Position numbers and translations under genes: made by a program. A DNA stretch of 64,000 nt from Phycisphaerae bacterium. Lineage in GTDB: Bacteria > Planctomycetota > Phycisphaerae > Sedimentisphaerales > Anaerobacaceae. The DNA lies in assembly GCA_012744475.1 (NCBI GenBank), contig JAAYBV010000041.1:49822-113821 (forward strand), read 5' to 3'. Position 1 is the stretch's first letter; every line of letters begins with the position of its first letter. Shown here piece after piece: positions 26,596-34,776 of this stretch. The notes beneath the pieces were generated by a model. The model worked only from the letters and a program-made list of their open reading frames with translations. It was not told the origin of the DNA and did no database searches.

Positions 26596-27765
26596 TCAAG
26601 GGGCGTGCGCATCACCGGCGCCGCACGCCCGATTCAGTTCCGCCTGTGTGGTGACGCCCGCCTCGACAAGTCGCCTGCCGTCTTCCCGGATTGTCGCATG
26701 ACCCTTGGTCCTCAGCAGGCTCTCCAATTCCTCCATATCGGCCTTGGCCAGGATGGCCTTACGCAAGCCGCTGTCCAGTTGGACCATCTCCGCGATCAGG
26801 ACGCGGCCTTTGAAGCCCGTGCCCAGACACTCGTCGCAACCGGCCGCTTCGTATTGGTCGCCCGCCGGTCTCCTGCACTTCTCGCAGAGCCGGCGGACCA
26901 GCCTCTGATTGACGACCGCCGAGATGCTCGAGGTGACCTGATAGGGCTCGATGCCCATCTCCAGGAGTCTCAGCAGCGCACCGGCCGGGGCCCCGCTGTG
27001 CATCGTGCTCATGAGCAGGTGACCTGTCAGGCCCGCTTCGATAGCGATCCGGGCCGTCTCGGCGTCGCGAATCTCGCCGATCATGAGCACCTGGGGGTCC
27101 TGGCGCAGCAGCGACCGCAGCGCGGTGGGAAAGGTCATCTGGCCGTGCGGCGTGATCGGCACCTGCGTGACCCCTTCGATGCGAATCTCGACCGGGTCCT
27201 CCAACGAGACGATGCTCTTGCCGGGAAGCGTACTGACGATGTGACGGAGAATCGCGGCCAAGGTCGTGCTCTTGCCGCTTCCAGCCGGGCCGGTCAGCAG
27301 CAGGATGCCCTGGTTCTGCGCGGCAATCGCCTGGAGCGCCCGCTCCATCGGCGGTGCAAAGCCAAGCTGGTCCAGTCTCAGGAGATCCTGACGCCGGTAG
27401 AAAAGGCGGACGACCGCCCGCTGGCCGTGGATGGTGGGGAAGATGGCCAAACGCACGTCCGACACAACCTCAGCCGACGCACCCGAGATTTCCAGGCGGC
27501 CCTCCTGGGGAATGTCGTTGCGGTAGGTCAGCAGCGCCCCGAGCACCTTGAGCCGGGAGACGACGTTGTCCGCCACCGCCGCCGGCAGGCTCTCCATCGG
27601 GCTCAGCACCCCATCCAGACGGAATTTCACCACGAGCGAGTCGGCGGTGGGTTCGAAGTGGACATCGCTGGCGCCGGCCCGGATCGCCTGGGCCAGCAGA
27701 TCGTCCACCAGGGCGACCGCGTCCAAACCGTTGCGTCTCTGGTTGTCTTGGGCTCTTGCGGCCAT
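26596..27765 (-). CDS. gspE: Short GspE-type assembly ATPase (copy 2, without N-domain)
   Basis: 389 residues. Only the ATPase region is present: SGASDVHFEPT-like sequence near the start (ASDVHFEPT, about 32-40), Walker A GPAGSGKST (about 159-167), Asp box SLEDPVEIRI, Walker B DPQVLMIGEIRDAE and His box MSTMHSGAPA. A four-Cys zinc site follows (CEKC and CDEC). The MshEN/GSPII_E_N domain of the first copy is missing. I use the ATG at 27765; a TTG at 27804 is in frame without a ribosome site. It is the first gene of the second cluster, reading to 22529. Confidence 0.85.
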   Translation of the reverse strand: MAARAQDNQRRNGLDAVALVDDLLAQAIRAGASDVHFEPTADSLVVKFRLDGVLSPMESLPAAVADNVVSRLKVLGALLTYRNDIPQEGRLEISGASAEVVSDVRLAIFPTIHGQRAVVRLFYRRQDLLRLDQLGFAPPMERALQAIAAQNQGILLLTGPAGSGKSTTLAAILRHIVSTLPGKSIVSLEDPVEIRIEGVTQVPITPHGQMTFPTALRSLLRQDPQVLMIGEIRDAETARIAIEAGLTGHLLMSTMHSGAPAGALLRLLEMGIEPYQVTSSISAVVNQRLVRRLCEKCRRPAGDQYEAAGCDECLGTGFKGRVLIAEMVQLDSGLRKAILAKADMEELESLLRTKGHATIREDGRRLVEAGVTTQAELNRACGAGDAHAP

Positions 27766-27876
27766 TGAATCTGCTCGTGTCCCTGCATCGATCCGTTCGG
27801 GCAATTCCCGGCAGATGCCGTTCTTTCACCAGTAGGACGCGCCGCAGACGCCGGCGTTAATGGAGGCGCGGTTTTT

Positions 27877-27905
27877 TTGCGTTTGTAGGCGATTTTCGTT
27901 AACAT
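27877..27905 (+). promoter_or_regulatory. Candidate sigma-70 promoter of the ECF sigma gene
   Basis: TTGCGT at 27877-27882 and TAACAT at 27900-27905, spacer 17. The downstream ATG is at 27962. ECF genes are often autoregulated from a different promoter type, which I could not recognise here. Confidence 0.45.
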
Positions 27906-27961
27906 CAGATGCAACGGCGCGTCTTACCAGAGAAAGACGTGCCGTCAGGGGAGTAGCATCT

Positions 27962-28525
27962 ATGTTCGGGAAGGCCGTTCGTTGCGACCTGCTTTGGGCC
28001 GGCAGTTTCTCTGAGGCCGCGGATGCGAGCCAGCAGTGGATTCTCGCCGCGATGCACAGGCATGGACCGGAACTGGTCACCATGCTCTGGCGGATTCTGG
28101 GCAATGAACAGGACGTCTGCGACGCCTACCAGACAACATTTCTGCAACTGGCCCATCGCGAGGATCGGCGCAAGCCCGGGCACGTCAGGGCATACCTGTT
28201 CCGCACCGCCAGCAACGCCGCCATCACCATGCTGCGTCGGCGGGTGACTGAGGGCCGCACGCTGTCGGCTTGGGAATCCTGTACCGGCCACCTTGAGCCG
28301 GCGGAGCCTGATTTCGACGCCCAGTACCTGACCGAGAAACTGCGGGCCATGATCGCTGACTTGCCCGAGCATCTGCGCAGCGTCATCACACTGCACGATC
28401 TGGGCGAACTGCCCTACGGAGAGGTCGCCCGCATCCTGCGAATATCGACAGGCACCGCCCGCGTGTACCGGTGTAAAGCCGTGCAACTGCTGGCTGCCTG
28501 GATGAATAGAGAGGAGCAACCATGA
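27962..28525 (+). CDS. ECF-type RNA polymerase sigma factor
   Basis: 187 residues. Region 2 contains MHRHGPELVTMLWRILGNEQ and YQTTFLQLAHREDRR (about 30-75). Region 4 contains LPEHLRSVITLHDLGELPYG and ARILRISTGTARVYRCKAVQ (about 130-175). GGGGAG about 10 bases upstream supports the ATG at 27962. It is divergent from the short GspE gene and is followed by an anti-sigma-like gene with an ATGA overlap. Target promoters are unknown. Confidence 0.85.
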   Translation: MFGKAVRCDLLWAGSFSEAADASQQWILAAMHRHGPELVTMLWRILGNEQDVCDAYQTTFLQLAHREDRRKPGHVRAYLFRTASNAAITMLRRRVTEGRTLSAWESCTGHLEPAEPDFDAQYLTEKLRAMIADLPEHLRSVITLHDLGELPYGEVARILRISTGTARVYRCKAVQLLAAWMNREEQP

Positions 28526-29049
28526 AGCCGGTGAACCTTCTCGAACGGCTTTTCTGCAATTCGAAGCCTTCGGCGGACCGATGCCGCCGGACACGACAGT
28601 GGTTTACGACCGCTTTGAGTCGTCGGCTGGGTCCGGAAGCCGGATGGGTTCGCCGCCACGTTGCCGTCTGCCCGCGATGCCGCAAACGGCTGGCCGGCCT
28701 GCGAAACGTGGAGATGGCCCTGTCCCTCGTCCGGTCTCAACCCCACAGCCTCGACCTGCTCAGCCGGGCCAATGCCCATGCGATCAAGATGCTCCAGCAC
28801 GGTCTGCGCCAGGCCCCTAAGGCCCGAGAACTCGAACGATCGCGGCCGGAACCTTCGCTCGTCGAACAATTCGGACAATACCGCCATAGCGCTGTAAACG
28901 TGGCCGCCTGCATCGCTATCCTCTTGTTGACCAGGGCCGGCGTGTTCGGCTCGCTGGACAAGGCCCGAACCGGCGGCCAGAAGGCGGTCCGCCAGTACTA
29001 TGCCAGCCACGTCGGCAACGATCTGGCTGAAGAGGTCTTCGACGGCTGA
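28522..29049 (+). CDS. Zinc-finger anti-sigma-like membrane protein
   Basis: 175 residues. An HVAVCPRC segment (about 46-53) gives the HxxxCxxC core of zinc-binding anti-sigma (ZAS) domains. A helical region follows, and one hydrophobic segment near 128-146 (AVNVAACIAILLLTRAGVF) would anchor it in the membrane with a short outer tail. The ATG overlaps the sigma stop (ATGA). The layout fits a membrane anti-sigma factor holding the ECF sigma factor; direct interaction is inferred from the gene pair. Confidence 0.7.
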   Translation: MKPVNLLERLFCNSKPSADRCRRTRQWFTTALSRRLGPEAGWVRRHVAVCPRCRKRLAGLRNVEMALSLVRSQPHSLDLLSRANAHAIKMLQHGLRQAPKARELERSRPEPSLVEQFGQYRHSAVNVAACIAILLLTRAGVFGSLDKARTGGQKAVRQYYASHVGNDLAEEVFDG

Positions 29050-29427
29050 CCATGCGGCGTCGTCCCCAGGTCCGAGAAGGGACGCCCCCTTAGGCCGATA
29101 GGCATGGTTCCACCCCTGCGGCGGTCACGATAGACGCTCCCCGATTTGCCCCCCCTGCGGTTCGGTGCAGCCCCGGCGGCTCCTTTGGCCGCTGCCGGTT
29201 GTTTCCTATATTTTACGTGGCGGTCGCCGGGGCGTCTTCATCACCGTCACCGGCTCTGGTCAGCGTATGGGCCAGGAAACCGAACCACGGCATCGGAGGA
29301 ATGCCCAGTCCCGTTCGCGGGATGAGGCCCCTAAAGTCCGGTTTTTTGGTCAATTGACGGGCCGGGGAAGCCGACGAATGGACCGGTGAAGCCGCTTTGA
29401 ATTGAATGCGATGAATTGACGTGAATC
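29050..29427 (+). other. 378-base intergenic region before the chaperone-like genes
   Basis: No supported protein gene. It includes a TATATT hexamer near 29208 without a good -35 box. Around 29310 there is a stable hairpin (TCCCG-TTCG-CGGGA), and later a GGTTTTTTGG run near 29340. It may hold a promoter with a structured leader or a small RNA for the GrpE-like gene at 29428. I could not match it to SRP RNA, RNase P RNA, tmRNA or a known riboswitch. Confidence 0.4.
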
Positions 29428-30966
29428 ATGCTCAAGAAGTGTGCGATACTCGGTCTGGTCTTGTTGTTGGCGGGCGGCCTTCCGCTGGCATGGCAGCGAA
29501 AGCAGGCGGAAGCCGAACGGCTGGCGACGCCTTCCGGCGCTGCGAAGGGAACGCTGCAGCCGGCCGACTACCTCCAGAAGTACGGCCAGTGGTACCGCCT
29601 GACGCCGGAGGAGCAGAATCAACTGGTCCTCGAACTCGACAAGGAGCGTCAGAACAAGACGCCGGAGGAACTGGCCGCCGAGCAAAAGGCACACCTTCAC
29701 AATGACTTGCCCAAGCTGGCCGCCGGCGAGATGAATCCCGGCGACATCGCCGACTACCTCTATGGCCCCAACTGGGAAGAGCAAGTCACGCAATACCGCC
29801 AGCGCAGAGAGAAAGAGCAGATTACCCAGACTACCTCTATGGTATGTCTGTCCATCGGTGGCGCCCTCTTCGGCATTTGCCTGGTGATCTGGGTGCTCTG
29901 GTCCATCGTCCGCGTCATCAAGGTCATCGCAAGACGTCGTTCCGAGCGAGCGGTCCTCGCAGAGACGGCTCCGGGTGAACTGACCGACATTCCACACGGG
30001 ATTGTGGACGAACAGACAAACGAAGAGGACTCGGAGGCCCCCGCCGAAGCAGACGACGTCCCGGAGGACTCGCCGGAGCCCGCTCTGTCCTGCAATGGGT
30101 ACGAATCCGACCCGGCGGACAACAACGACCCCCGCGAGCGCTTCCTCGTGCCCCGACGGCACCGGGACTTGCCTCCGGGCCGCCCGATCCTGACCGTCGC
30201 GCCCCGACCAGAGGAGGACGGCGTCGCCGTGCTGATGACGGACGAACCGTCCGGAGAGCAGGACTGGTCGGCCCAGATGGAGTGGACGACGTCGAACGAC
30301 GAGGAGAGCGCGACCGAGGCCGCGCCGCCAAAGCAGCGATTCACGCCGAGGCCCAGAGTGGCCGTTCTCGGCGAGACCCAGATTGTCGCGGCGCCGGCTG
30401 CCCCAGTCGAGAACCCTCTAACCGAACAGGCTGAGGAGCTTCAGCGTCAAATCGCCGAGTTCCGACAGATGGCGCAGAACGCGCAGCAGGCATCGCGCGG
30501 ACAGGGCGAGCCGCTCGGCGACACGCTCAAGGAGCTGGCCCAGCAGGTCTCGGCCATCCGTGAGTACGCCGCCTGTCAGCAAGACCGAGTGGAGAAGCTC
30601 CAGGACGGCTACGACTGGAGCATTGTTCGAACCTTCTGTCTGAAGGTGATCCGCTGCATCGATAACCTGGAAAATCGACTCGCCAAGCTCGACGAGGAAG
30701 ACGAGGGCACTCTGCAACTGGAGGAGGTCCGAGATGAACTGCTTTTCGCCCTGGAATCCAGCGGGGTCGAGCAGTTCCGTCCCGACGTCGGCAGCGACTA
30801 CCGCGGACACGAGAAGTTCGCGGAGGCCATCAAGGAAAAGGAAATAACGGGGGACGCCAACCAGGTTGGCACGATCGCCAGAGTGGTGCGGCCCGGATAT
30901 CGATATGTCACGGACGAAGACAGTTACAAGGTGGTCAGGACGGCACAGGTGAAGCTATTTGGCTGA
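29428..30966 (+). CDS. Membrane-anchored protein with C-terminal GrpE-like domain
   Basis: 512 residues. A hydrophobic N-terminus (1-22) looks like a signal or first membrane segment. A charged domain (about 40-130) follows, then a strong membrane helix (about 136-164). After it lies a long acidic, Pro-rich and probably disordered stretch (about 175-330) and a Gln-rich coiled coil (about 335-390). The last about 120 residues match GrpE: VIRCIDNLENRL, then GVEQFRPDVG, HEKFAEAIKEKE, GTIARVVRPGY and VVRTAQVKLFG. GrpE is the nucleotide exchange factor of Hsp70 and is normally a small soluble protein. The next gene is an Hsp70, which strongly supports the call. The topology would put the GrpE-like part in the cytoplasm. 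Confidence 0.72.
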   Translation: MLKKCAILGLVLLLAGGLPLAWQRKQAEAERLATPSGAAKGTLQPADYLQKYGQWYRLTPEEQNQLVLELDKERQNKTPEELAAEQKAHLHNDLPKLAAGEMNPGDIADYLYGPNWEEQVTQYRQRREKEQITQTTSMVCLSIGGALFGICLVIWVLWSIVRVIKVIARRRSERAVLAETAPGELTDIPHGIVDEQTNEEDSEAPAEADDVPEDSPEPALSCNGYESDPADNNDPRERFLVPRRHRDLPPGRPILTVAPRPEEDGVAVLMTDEPSGEQDWSAQMEWTTSNDEESATEAAPPKQRFTPRPRVAVLGETQIVAAPAAPVENPLTEQAEELQRQIAEFRQMAQNAQQASRGQGEPLGDTLKELAQQVSAIREYAACQQDRVEKLQDGYDWSIVRTFCLKVIRCIDNLENRLAKLDEEDEGTLQLEEVRDELLFALESSGVEQFRPDVGSDYRGHEKFAEAIKEKEITGDANQVGTIARVVRPGYRYVTDEDSYKVVRTAQVKLFG

Positions 30967-31035
30967 GTCTTCTCGCGGCACGCCTCTGGGCGGTCCGACA
31001 GACTCTGTGCGAAACGTTGAACGCAGGAGAATACC

Positions 31036-32580
31036 ATGGCTAACATCGTCGGCATAGACCTTGGAACGACGTTCTCGGAACTGGCGATCCTCAACGCGAT
31101 CGGCAAGCCGGAGATCGTTCCGAACGCGGACGGAGAGCGACTGACACCGTCGGCCATCTTCTTCGACGAAGAGAACCCCGAACTCATCCGCGTAGGGATC
31201 GAAGCCCTCAATTCGAGACACCTGAACCCGGCGCGTTCCGTGCGGTGCATCAAGCGTCATATGGGCGACGCCGAACACCAGGTGACCATCGACGGAAGGG
31301 GCTGGACCCCCGTGGAGCTGTCGGCGCTGATCCTCAAGAAGCTCAAGCAGGACTCCGAAGCCTCGCACGGGCCGATTTGCGACGCGGTGATCTCCGTTCC
31401 GGCCCACTTCGACGAGGTGCGCCGCAAGGCGACGATGGACGCCGGGACCGCCATCGGTCTCAATGTCATCGCCATCGTCAACGAGCCGGTCGCGGCGGCC
31501 TTGTACTATGCGACGACCAGGCAAGTCGCCGGCAAGGTGCTCGTGTACGACCTCGGTGGCGGAACGTTCGACGTCACGATCATGAATGTCAACGGCCTTC
31601 AGATGGACATCGTCTGCTCCCAGGGCGACCACGCCCTTGGTGGCATCGACTTCGACCAGAAGGTCCTCGAAATCCTCCAGAAGCTCTATCGCGACAAGTT
31701 CGGCACCGAGCTGATCGCTTCGGAGGAAGACCGGGCCAAGTACGAAGACGAGGCCGAAGACGTCAAGAAGACGCTGTCACGCCGTCCCGTAGCCAAGAAG
31801 ATCCTGTATGGCCCCAGTGGCAGCATGCGCGCCGAGGTCACGCGGGAGATGTTCGAAGAAGCAATCGCCCCGCTGGTGGCGCGGACGGACATGATGGTGG
31901 AGGTGGCGCTCGAAGAGGCCGGTCTCAAGCCATCCGACGTGACGACCGTGCTGCTGGTCGGTGGTAGCACCCGCGTGCCCATGGTGCGGGCGCACCTGGA
32001 GCAGACGTTTGGTTTCGCGCCGGCCTGCGAGGTGAATGTCGATGAGTGCGTCGCGCTGGGCGCGGCGCTTCACGCCGGCCTGACCGCCGTGCGGCAGAAC
32101 CCCGACGCCGTGGACACCGGTATCCGTACCGGGCTTCAGGATATCTGCCTGACCGACGTCTGCAATCACAGCTACGGAACGATCTGCGCGCCGATCGACA
32201 AGGAAACGGGCCGCCGAACGATCCAGAATCGGATCATTCTCAAGAAGAACACACCGCTGCCGTGCGAGGCCACGCAAACGTTCTATACCGTTTCCCAGGG
32301 CCAGGAGAAGGTCGAAGTGACCGTCACACAGGGTGAGGATGCCGACCCGGCCTACGTCAACACGATCGCCACCCACCGCTTCGAGCTGCCGCCGAACCGG
32401 CCGGCCGAGCGTCCCATCAAGGTGACCTACAGCTACGATCTCAACCAGCGAATGCACTGCAAGTTCGAGGACGTCGACTCCGGCCGAGTCCTGGAAGTGG
32501 ACGTCTCGCTGGACGAGGAGAAATCCGAGAGCGAGGCAACAGAGGGTGCCAAGGAGCTGCAGTCGCTCAAGGTCCAATAA
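31036..32580 (+). CDS. Hsp70-family chaperone without helical lid
   Basis: 514 residues. The ATPase domain (about 1-360) has phosphate loop 1 GIDLGTTFSE (6-15), VNEPVAAAL (148-156), phosphate loop 2 DLGGGTFDV (172-180) and adenosine motif LLVGGSTRVP (306-315). A linker with LTDVCNHSYG replaces the DnaK DVLLLDVTPLSLG pattern, and a beta substrate-binding domain follows to about 495. The C-terminal helical lid of DnaK (638 residues) is missing, and the chain ends in an acidic tail (DEEKSESEATEGAKE). AGGAG precedes the ATG. It lies between a GrpE-like gene and a TerB/J-like gene, suggesting a dedicated chaperone triad distinct from the housekeeping dnaK. Confidence 0.9.
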   Translation: MANIVGIDLGTTFSELAILNAIGKPEIVPNADGERLTPSAIFFDEENPELIRVGIEALNSRHLNPARSVRCIKRHMGDAEHQVTIDGRGWTPVELSALILKKLKQDSEASHGPICDAVISVPAHFDEVRRKATMDAGTAIGLNVIAIVNEPVAAALYYATTRQVAGKVLVYDLGGGTFDVTIMNVNGLQMDIVCSQGDHALGGIDFDQKVLEILQKLYRDKFGTELIASEEDRAKYEDEAEDVKKTLSRRPVAKKILYGPSGSMRAEVTREMFEEAIAPLVARTDMMVEVALEEAGLKPSDVTTVLLVGGSTRVPMVRAHLEQTFGFAPACEVNVDECVALGAALHAGLTAVRQNPDAVDTGIRTGLQDICLTDVCNHSYGTICAPIDKETGRRTIQNRIILKKNTPLPCEATQTFYTVSQGQEKVEVTVTQGEDADPAYVNTIATHRFELPPNRPAERPIKVTYSYDLNQRMHCKFEDVDSGRVLEVDVSLDEEKSESEATEGAKELQSLKVQ

Positions 32581-32598
32581 CCGACAGAACGGTGTCCC

Positions 32599-34068
32599 AT
32601 GCTCAAGATCGTGCTTCCAATTGTGGCTATGATCGTAGGGGTCGCGGCCGGCGTCTTCATCGGAGCGCGGCGCCGAGGTCCACAATCGGATGCGAGCGGC
32701 CCATCCCCATTTGCATCGGGACTCGGACTCGCCCGCCGCCTGCTGGTGCGATTCGGTGGCTGGGGCATACGAACGGCACGTCGGGCTTGTGGCCTTGCCA
32801 GGCGCCTGCCCGGTGAACTGCAGGGGCTGACACAATCGGCCCGCAGTCGTTTGCCGCGTGCGTCGCGGCCGGCGCCGCAGGCAGGCGGCCATCCCGCCTT
32901 TCCCGCGACCGGCAACGGCGCCCAGGAAGCCGCCGCAGGCGTTGGACGGAGCCCCGAGACGCGTCGCTCGGACAAATCGGACGGGGCCGTCAATTTGGGC
33001 ATGCTGAACTGCCGCGCTCGAATCGGCAGAGAGCCGAAGGGCGATACCTGGCAGACGGTCCTCATTCTGGACATCTGTGGTACGATCGAGGCGCCCGATG
33101 AGAATCACGAAGTGGGTTTGAAGACGACCCTCAGCGACGTCACCGACAACAAGGGTCAAACGCCGCTGCCCGTGCCGGTGCGGCCCAAGCAGGGGCCGAT
33201 CAACCGGGCGGTTTCCTTCACGTACCAGACCGAGATCGGAAAGCTCTGCCGGCAACGCACCGTCCTGGAAGACTGGATGACCGTGGCGCAGATCTCGCCG
33301 GAATGGTTTGTCCTCCCGCGACAGGGACACCGGGAACTGCGATTCAGCGTTGCCATCATCTCCCGGTCGACCGGCCAGGAGTTGGCCGCTGGTTCCTGCG
33401 TCGGCGCGTTCGAGAACCTCGAGATCGGCTATCTGGACGTCGACGACAATATCCAGCGAGCCAAGACCCTGGCGGTCGGGTTGGCCTTCAGCGTGGGCGC
33501 GGCCAACAACGCCCTGCGAGAACCCGAGACCAACGTGATCTACGGCTGGGTCCGGACCAATTTCGGCTCGGGCGACGCTTCCGAAGGCGCACGCCTGGAG
33601 CTGGAACAGGCCCTGCGGAAGACCGCCGGCTTCTTCCTCAAAGGCGGACGCCTGAACCTGGAGGAGATCTGCAACGAGATCGTGGAGATCGCCCCGATGG
33701 TGGGCCGCCTCGACATCATGGACTTGTGCCTTAGGGTGGCTGGTGCCAAGGGCCAGGTCACTGCAAGCGACATCGGGTTGCTCAAAGACCTGGCGCAGTG
33801 GCTGAAGATCGACCGCACCCGGCTCCGCGCAATGGTCGAGAAGACGCTTCCGGTGAGCATGCACCAGAGCGAGGATGCGGAGATGATCCTCGGCGTGACC
33901 ACGGAGATGAGCAAAGACGAGGTCCGACACCAGTTGAACCGCGAATACGCCAAGTGGAGCTCGCGCGTGATCAGCTCCGACCCCGCGATCCGCAAGCAGG
34001 CTGATCAGATGCTGAACCTGATCGCCAACGCCCGCACGCAGTACATCGGTGTCAGGCCCTCCGAGTAG
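32599..34068 (+). CDS. DjlA-like protein: membrane anchor, TerB domain and degenerate J-like end
   Basis: 489 residues. A membrane helix (about 3-22) is followed by a basic, Pro/Ala-rich linker (to about 130) and a beta-rich domain (about 133-285: TWQTVLILDICGTIEAP, FSVAIISRSTGQELAAG). A TerB-like helical domain comes next (about 290-415: KTLAVGLAFSVGAANNALRE, EEICNEIVEIAPMVGRLDIM). The last 60 residues read as a J-like segment (ILGVTTEMSKDEVRHQLNRE, then ANARTQYI), but the HPD tripeptide that activates Hsp70 is absent. E. coli DjlA has the same order of membrane helix, TerB and J-domain. It follows the Hsp70 gene by 18 bases. The J-like assignment is the weaker part. Confidence 0.65.
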   Translation: MLKIVLPIVAMIVGVAAGVFIGARRRGPQSDASGPSPFASGLGLARRLLVRFGGWGIRTARRACGLARRLPGELQGLTQSARSRLPRASRPAPQAGGHPAFPATGNGAQEAAAGVGRSPETRRSDKSDGAVNLGMLNCRARIGREPKGDTWQTVLILDICGTIEAPDENHEVGLKTTLSDVTDNKGQTPLPVPVRPKQGPINRAVSFTYQTEIGKLCRQRTVLEDWMTVAQISPEWFVLPRQGHRELRFSVAIISRSTGQELAAGSCVGAFENLEIGYLDVDDNIQRAKTLAVGLAFSVGAANNALREPETNVIYGWVRTNFGSGDASEGARLELEQALRKTAGFFLKGGRLNLEEICNEIVEIAPMVGRLDIMDLCLRVAGAKGQVTASDIGLLKDLAQWLKIDRTRLRAMVEKTLPVSMHQSEDAEMILGVTTEMSKDEVRHQLNREYAKWSSRVISSDPAIRKQADQMLNLIANARTQYIGVRPSE

Positions 34069-34112
34069 CCTCAGGACGGTCCCGAGCCAATCCGCCGCTG
34101 TCCCACCGCCCG

Positions 34113-34310
34113 TCAGAAGATCGTGTAAATGAACGGCGCGGCGCTCGTGCCGGCCAGCAGCACGATCAGACCCAGCAGCAGCAACACCAGCACGATCGGC
34201 AGCAGCCACCACTTCTTGTTGTGCTTGAGGAAGTGCCAGAATTCCGCGAGGAGAGAGGGACGTTGCTCTTGGGCGAGTCGTTTGAACCTGGCCGAGTCCT
34301 TTTCCGTCAT
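34113..34310 (-). CDS. Small membrane protein, DUF5989-like
   Basis: 65 residues with a short cytoplasmic part (EFWHFLKHNKKWWLLPI) and one membrane helix (about 36-57), ending in SAAPFIYTIF. This resembles the DUF5989 family, small proteins found next to SxtJ-like proteins and carbamoyltransferases. The ATG at 34310 is used; a TTG three codons upstream is also in frame. Function is unknown. It is the last gene of the carbamoyltransferase set. Confidence 0.72.
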   Translation of the reverse strand: MTEKDSARFKRLAQEQRPSLLAEFWHFLKHNKKWWLLPIVLVLLLLGLIVLLAGTSAAPFIYTIF

Positions 34311-34329
34311 ATGTGGCAAACCTCACTGG

Positions 34330-34749
34330 TCAAAACTGTTGGAAGTAGCGTTCCACGTTCTTCGTCTGCTCGTGCGGCGTCCAGTAGGTTGGGGCCTTCG
34401 GATCGAACTTCCGACACAATACGTCCCGGCCCAGCAGGCGAAAGACCAGCCCGAGAGGCGTGATGAGCCCGAAATAGAACGCGCCCATCAGGATCAGGCT
34501 GACGACGAAGCCGATGGGCAGCGTGACCGCCATCAGCACTACGTAAACGCAGCGGGTCAGCGTCAGCGAGACCAGCCCGCTGAGCCAGACCAACACGCCG
34601 AACGCGACGATGCCGCCACACCAACGGATGTCCAGGCCCTTGATCGCATACAGGAGAACGGCGATGGCCATCGTGGCGATGACGGACACCAGCCGAAAGC
34701 CGTTAAGGTCTTTGCGGCTCGGGTTCCAGTTGACGCTAACCAACGACAT
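34330..34749 (-). CDS. SxtJ-like membrane protein
   Basis: 139 residues with about four hydrophobic segments (about 19-36, 44-62, 65-82 and 85-105) and a conserved-looking C-terminal tail (KFDPKAPTYWTPHEQTKNVE, ending in RYFQQF). This matches small SxtJ-type membrane proteins that accompany carbamoyltransferases in saxitoxin clusters and in many unrelated bacteria; their role is unknown. GGGAGTGAGAA precedes the ATG. It lies 27 bases after the carbamoyltransferase stop. Confidence 0.72.
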   Translation of the reverse strand: MSLVSVNWNPSRKDLNGFRLVSVIATMAIAVLLYAIKGLDIRWCGGIVAFGVLVWLSGLVSLTLTRCVYVVLMAVTLPIGFVVSLILMGAFYFGLITPLGLVFRLLGRDVLCRKFDPKAPTYWTPHEQTKNVERYFQQF

Positions 34750-34776
34750 TTCTCACTCCCGTCATCTCCTGCCCCG

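Noticed and set aside
27838..27878. Terminator-like hairpin (CGCGCC / GGCGCG then a T7 run) on the plus strand before the ECF promoter.
   Set aside because: No plus-strand gene ends there, and the stem is only 6 bases with a long loop; it may be chance.
29165..29389. Possible SRP RNA, RNase P RNA or riboswitch before the GrpE-like gene.
   Set aside because: Hairpins are visible, but I do not find the conserved SRP GGTCCGGAAGGAAGCAGC-type loop, the RNase P P4 motifs or any riboswitch core.
31777..34326. An 849-codon open frame on the minus strand across the Hsp70 and TerB genes.
   Set aside because: It is antisense to two proteins with clear family motifs and has no family features of its own.
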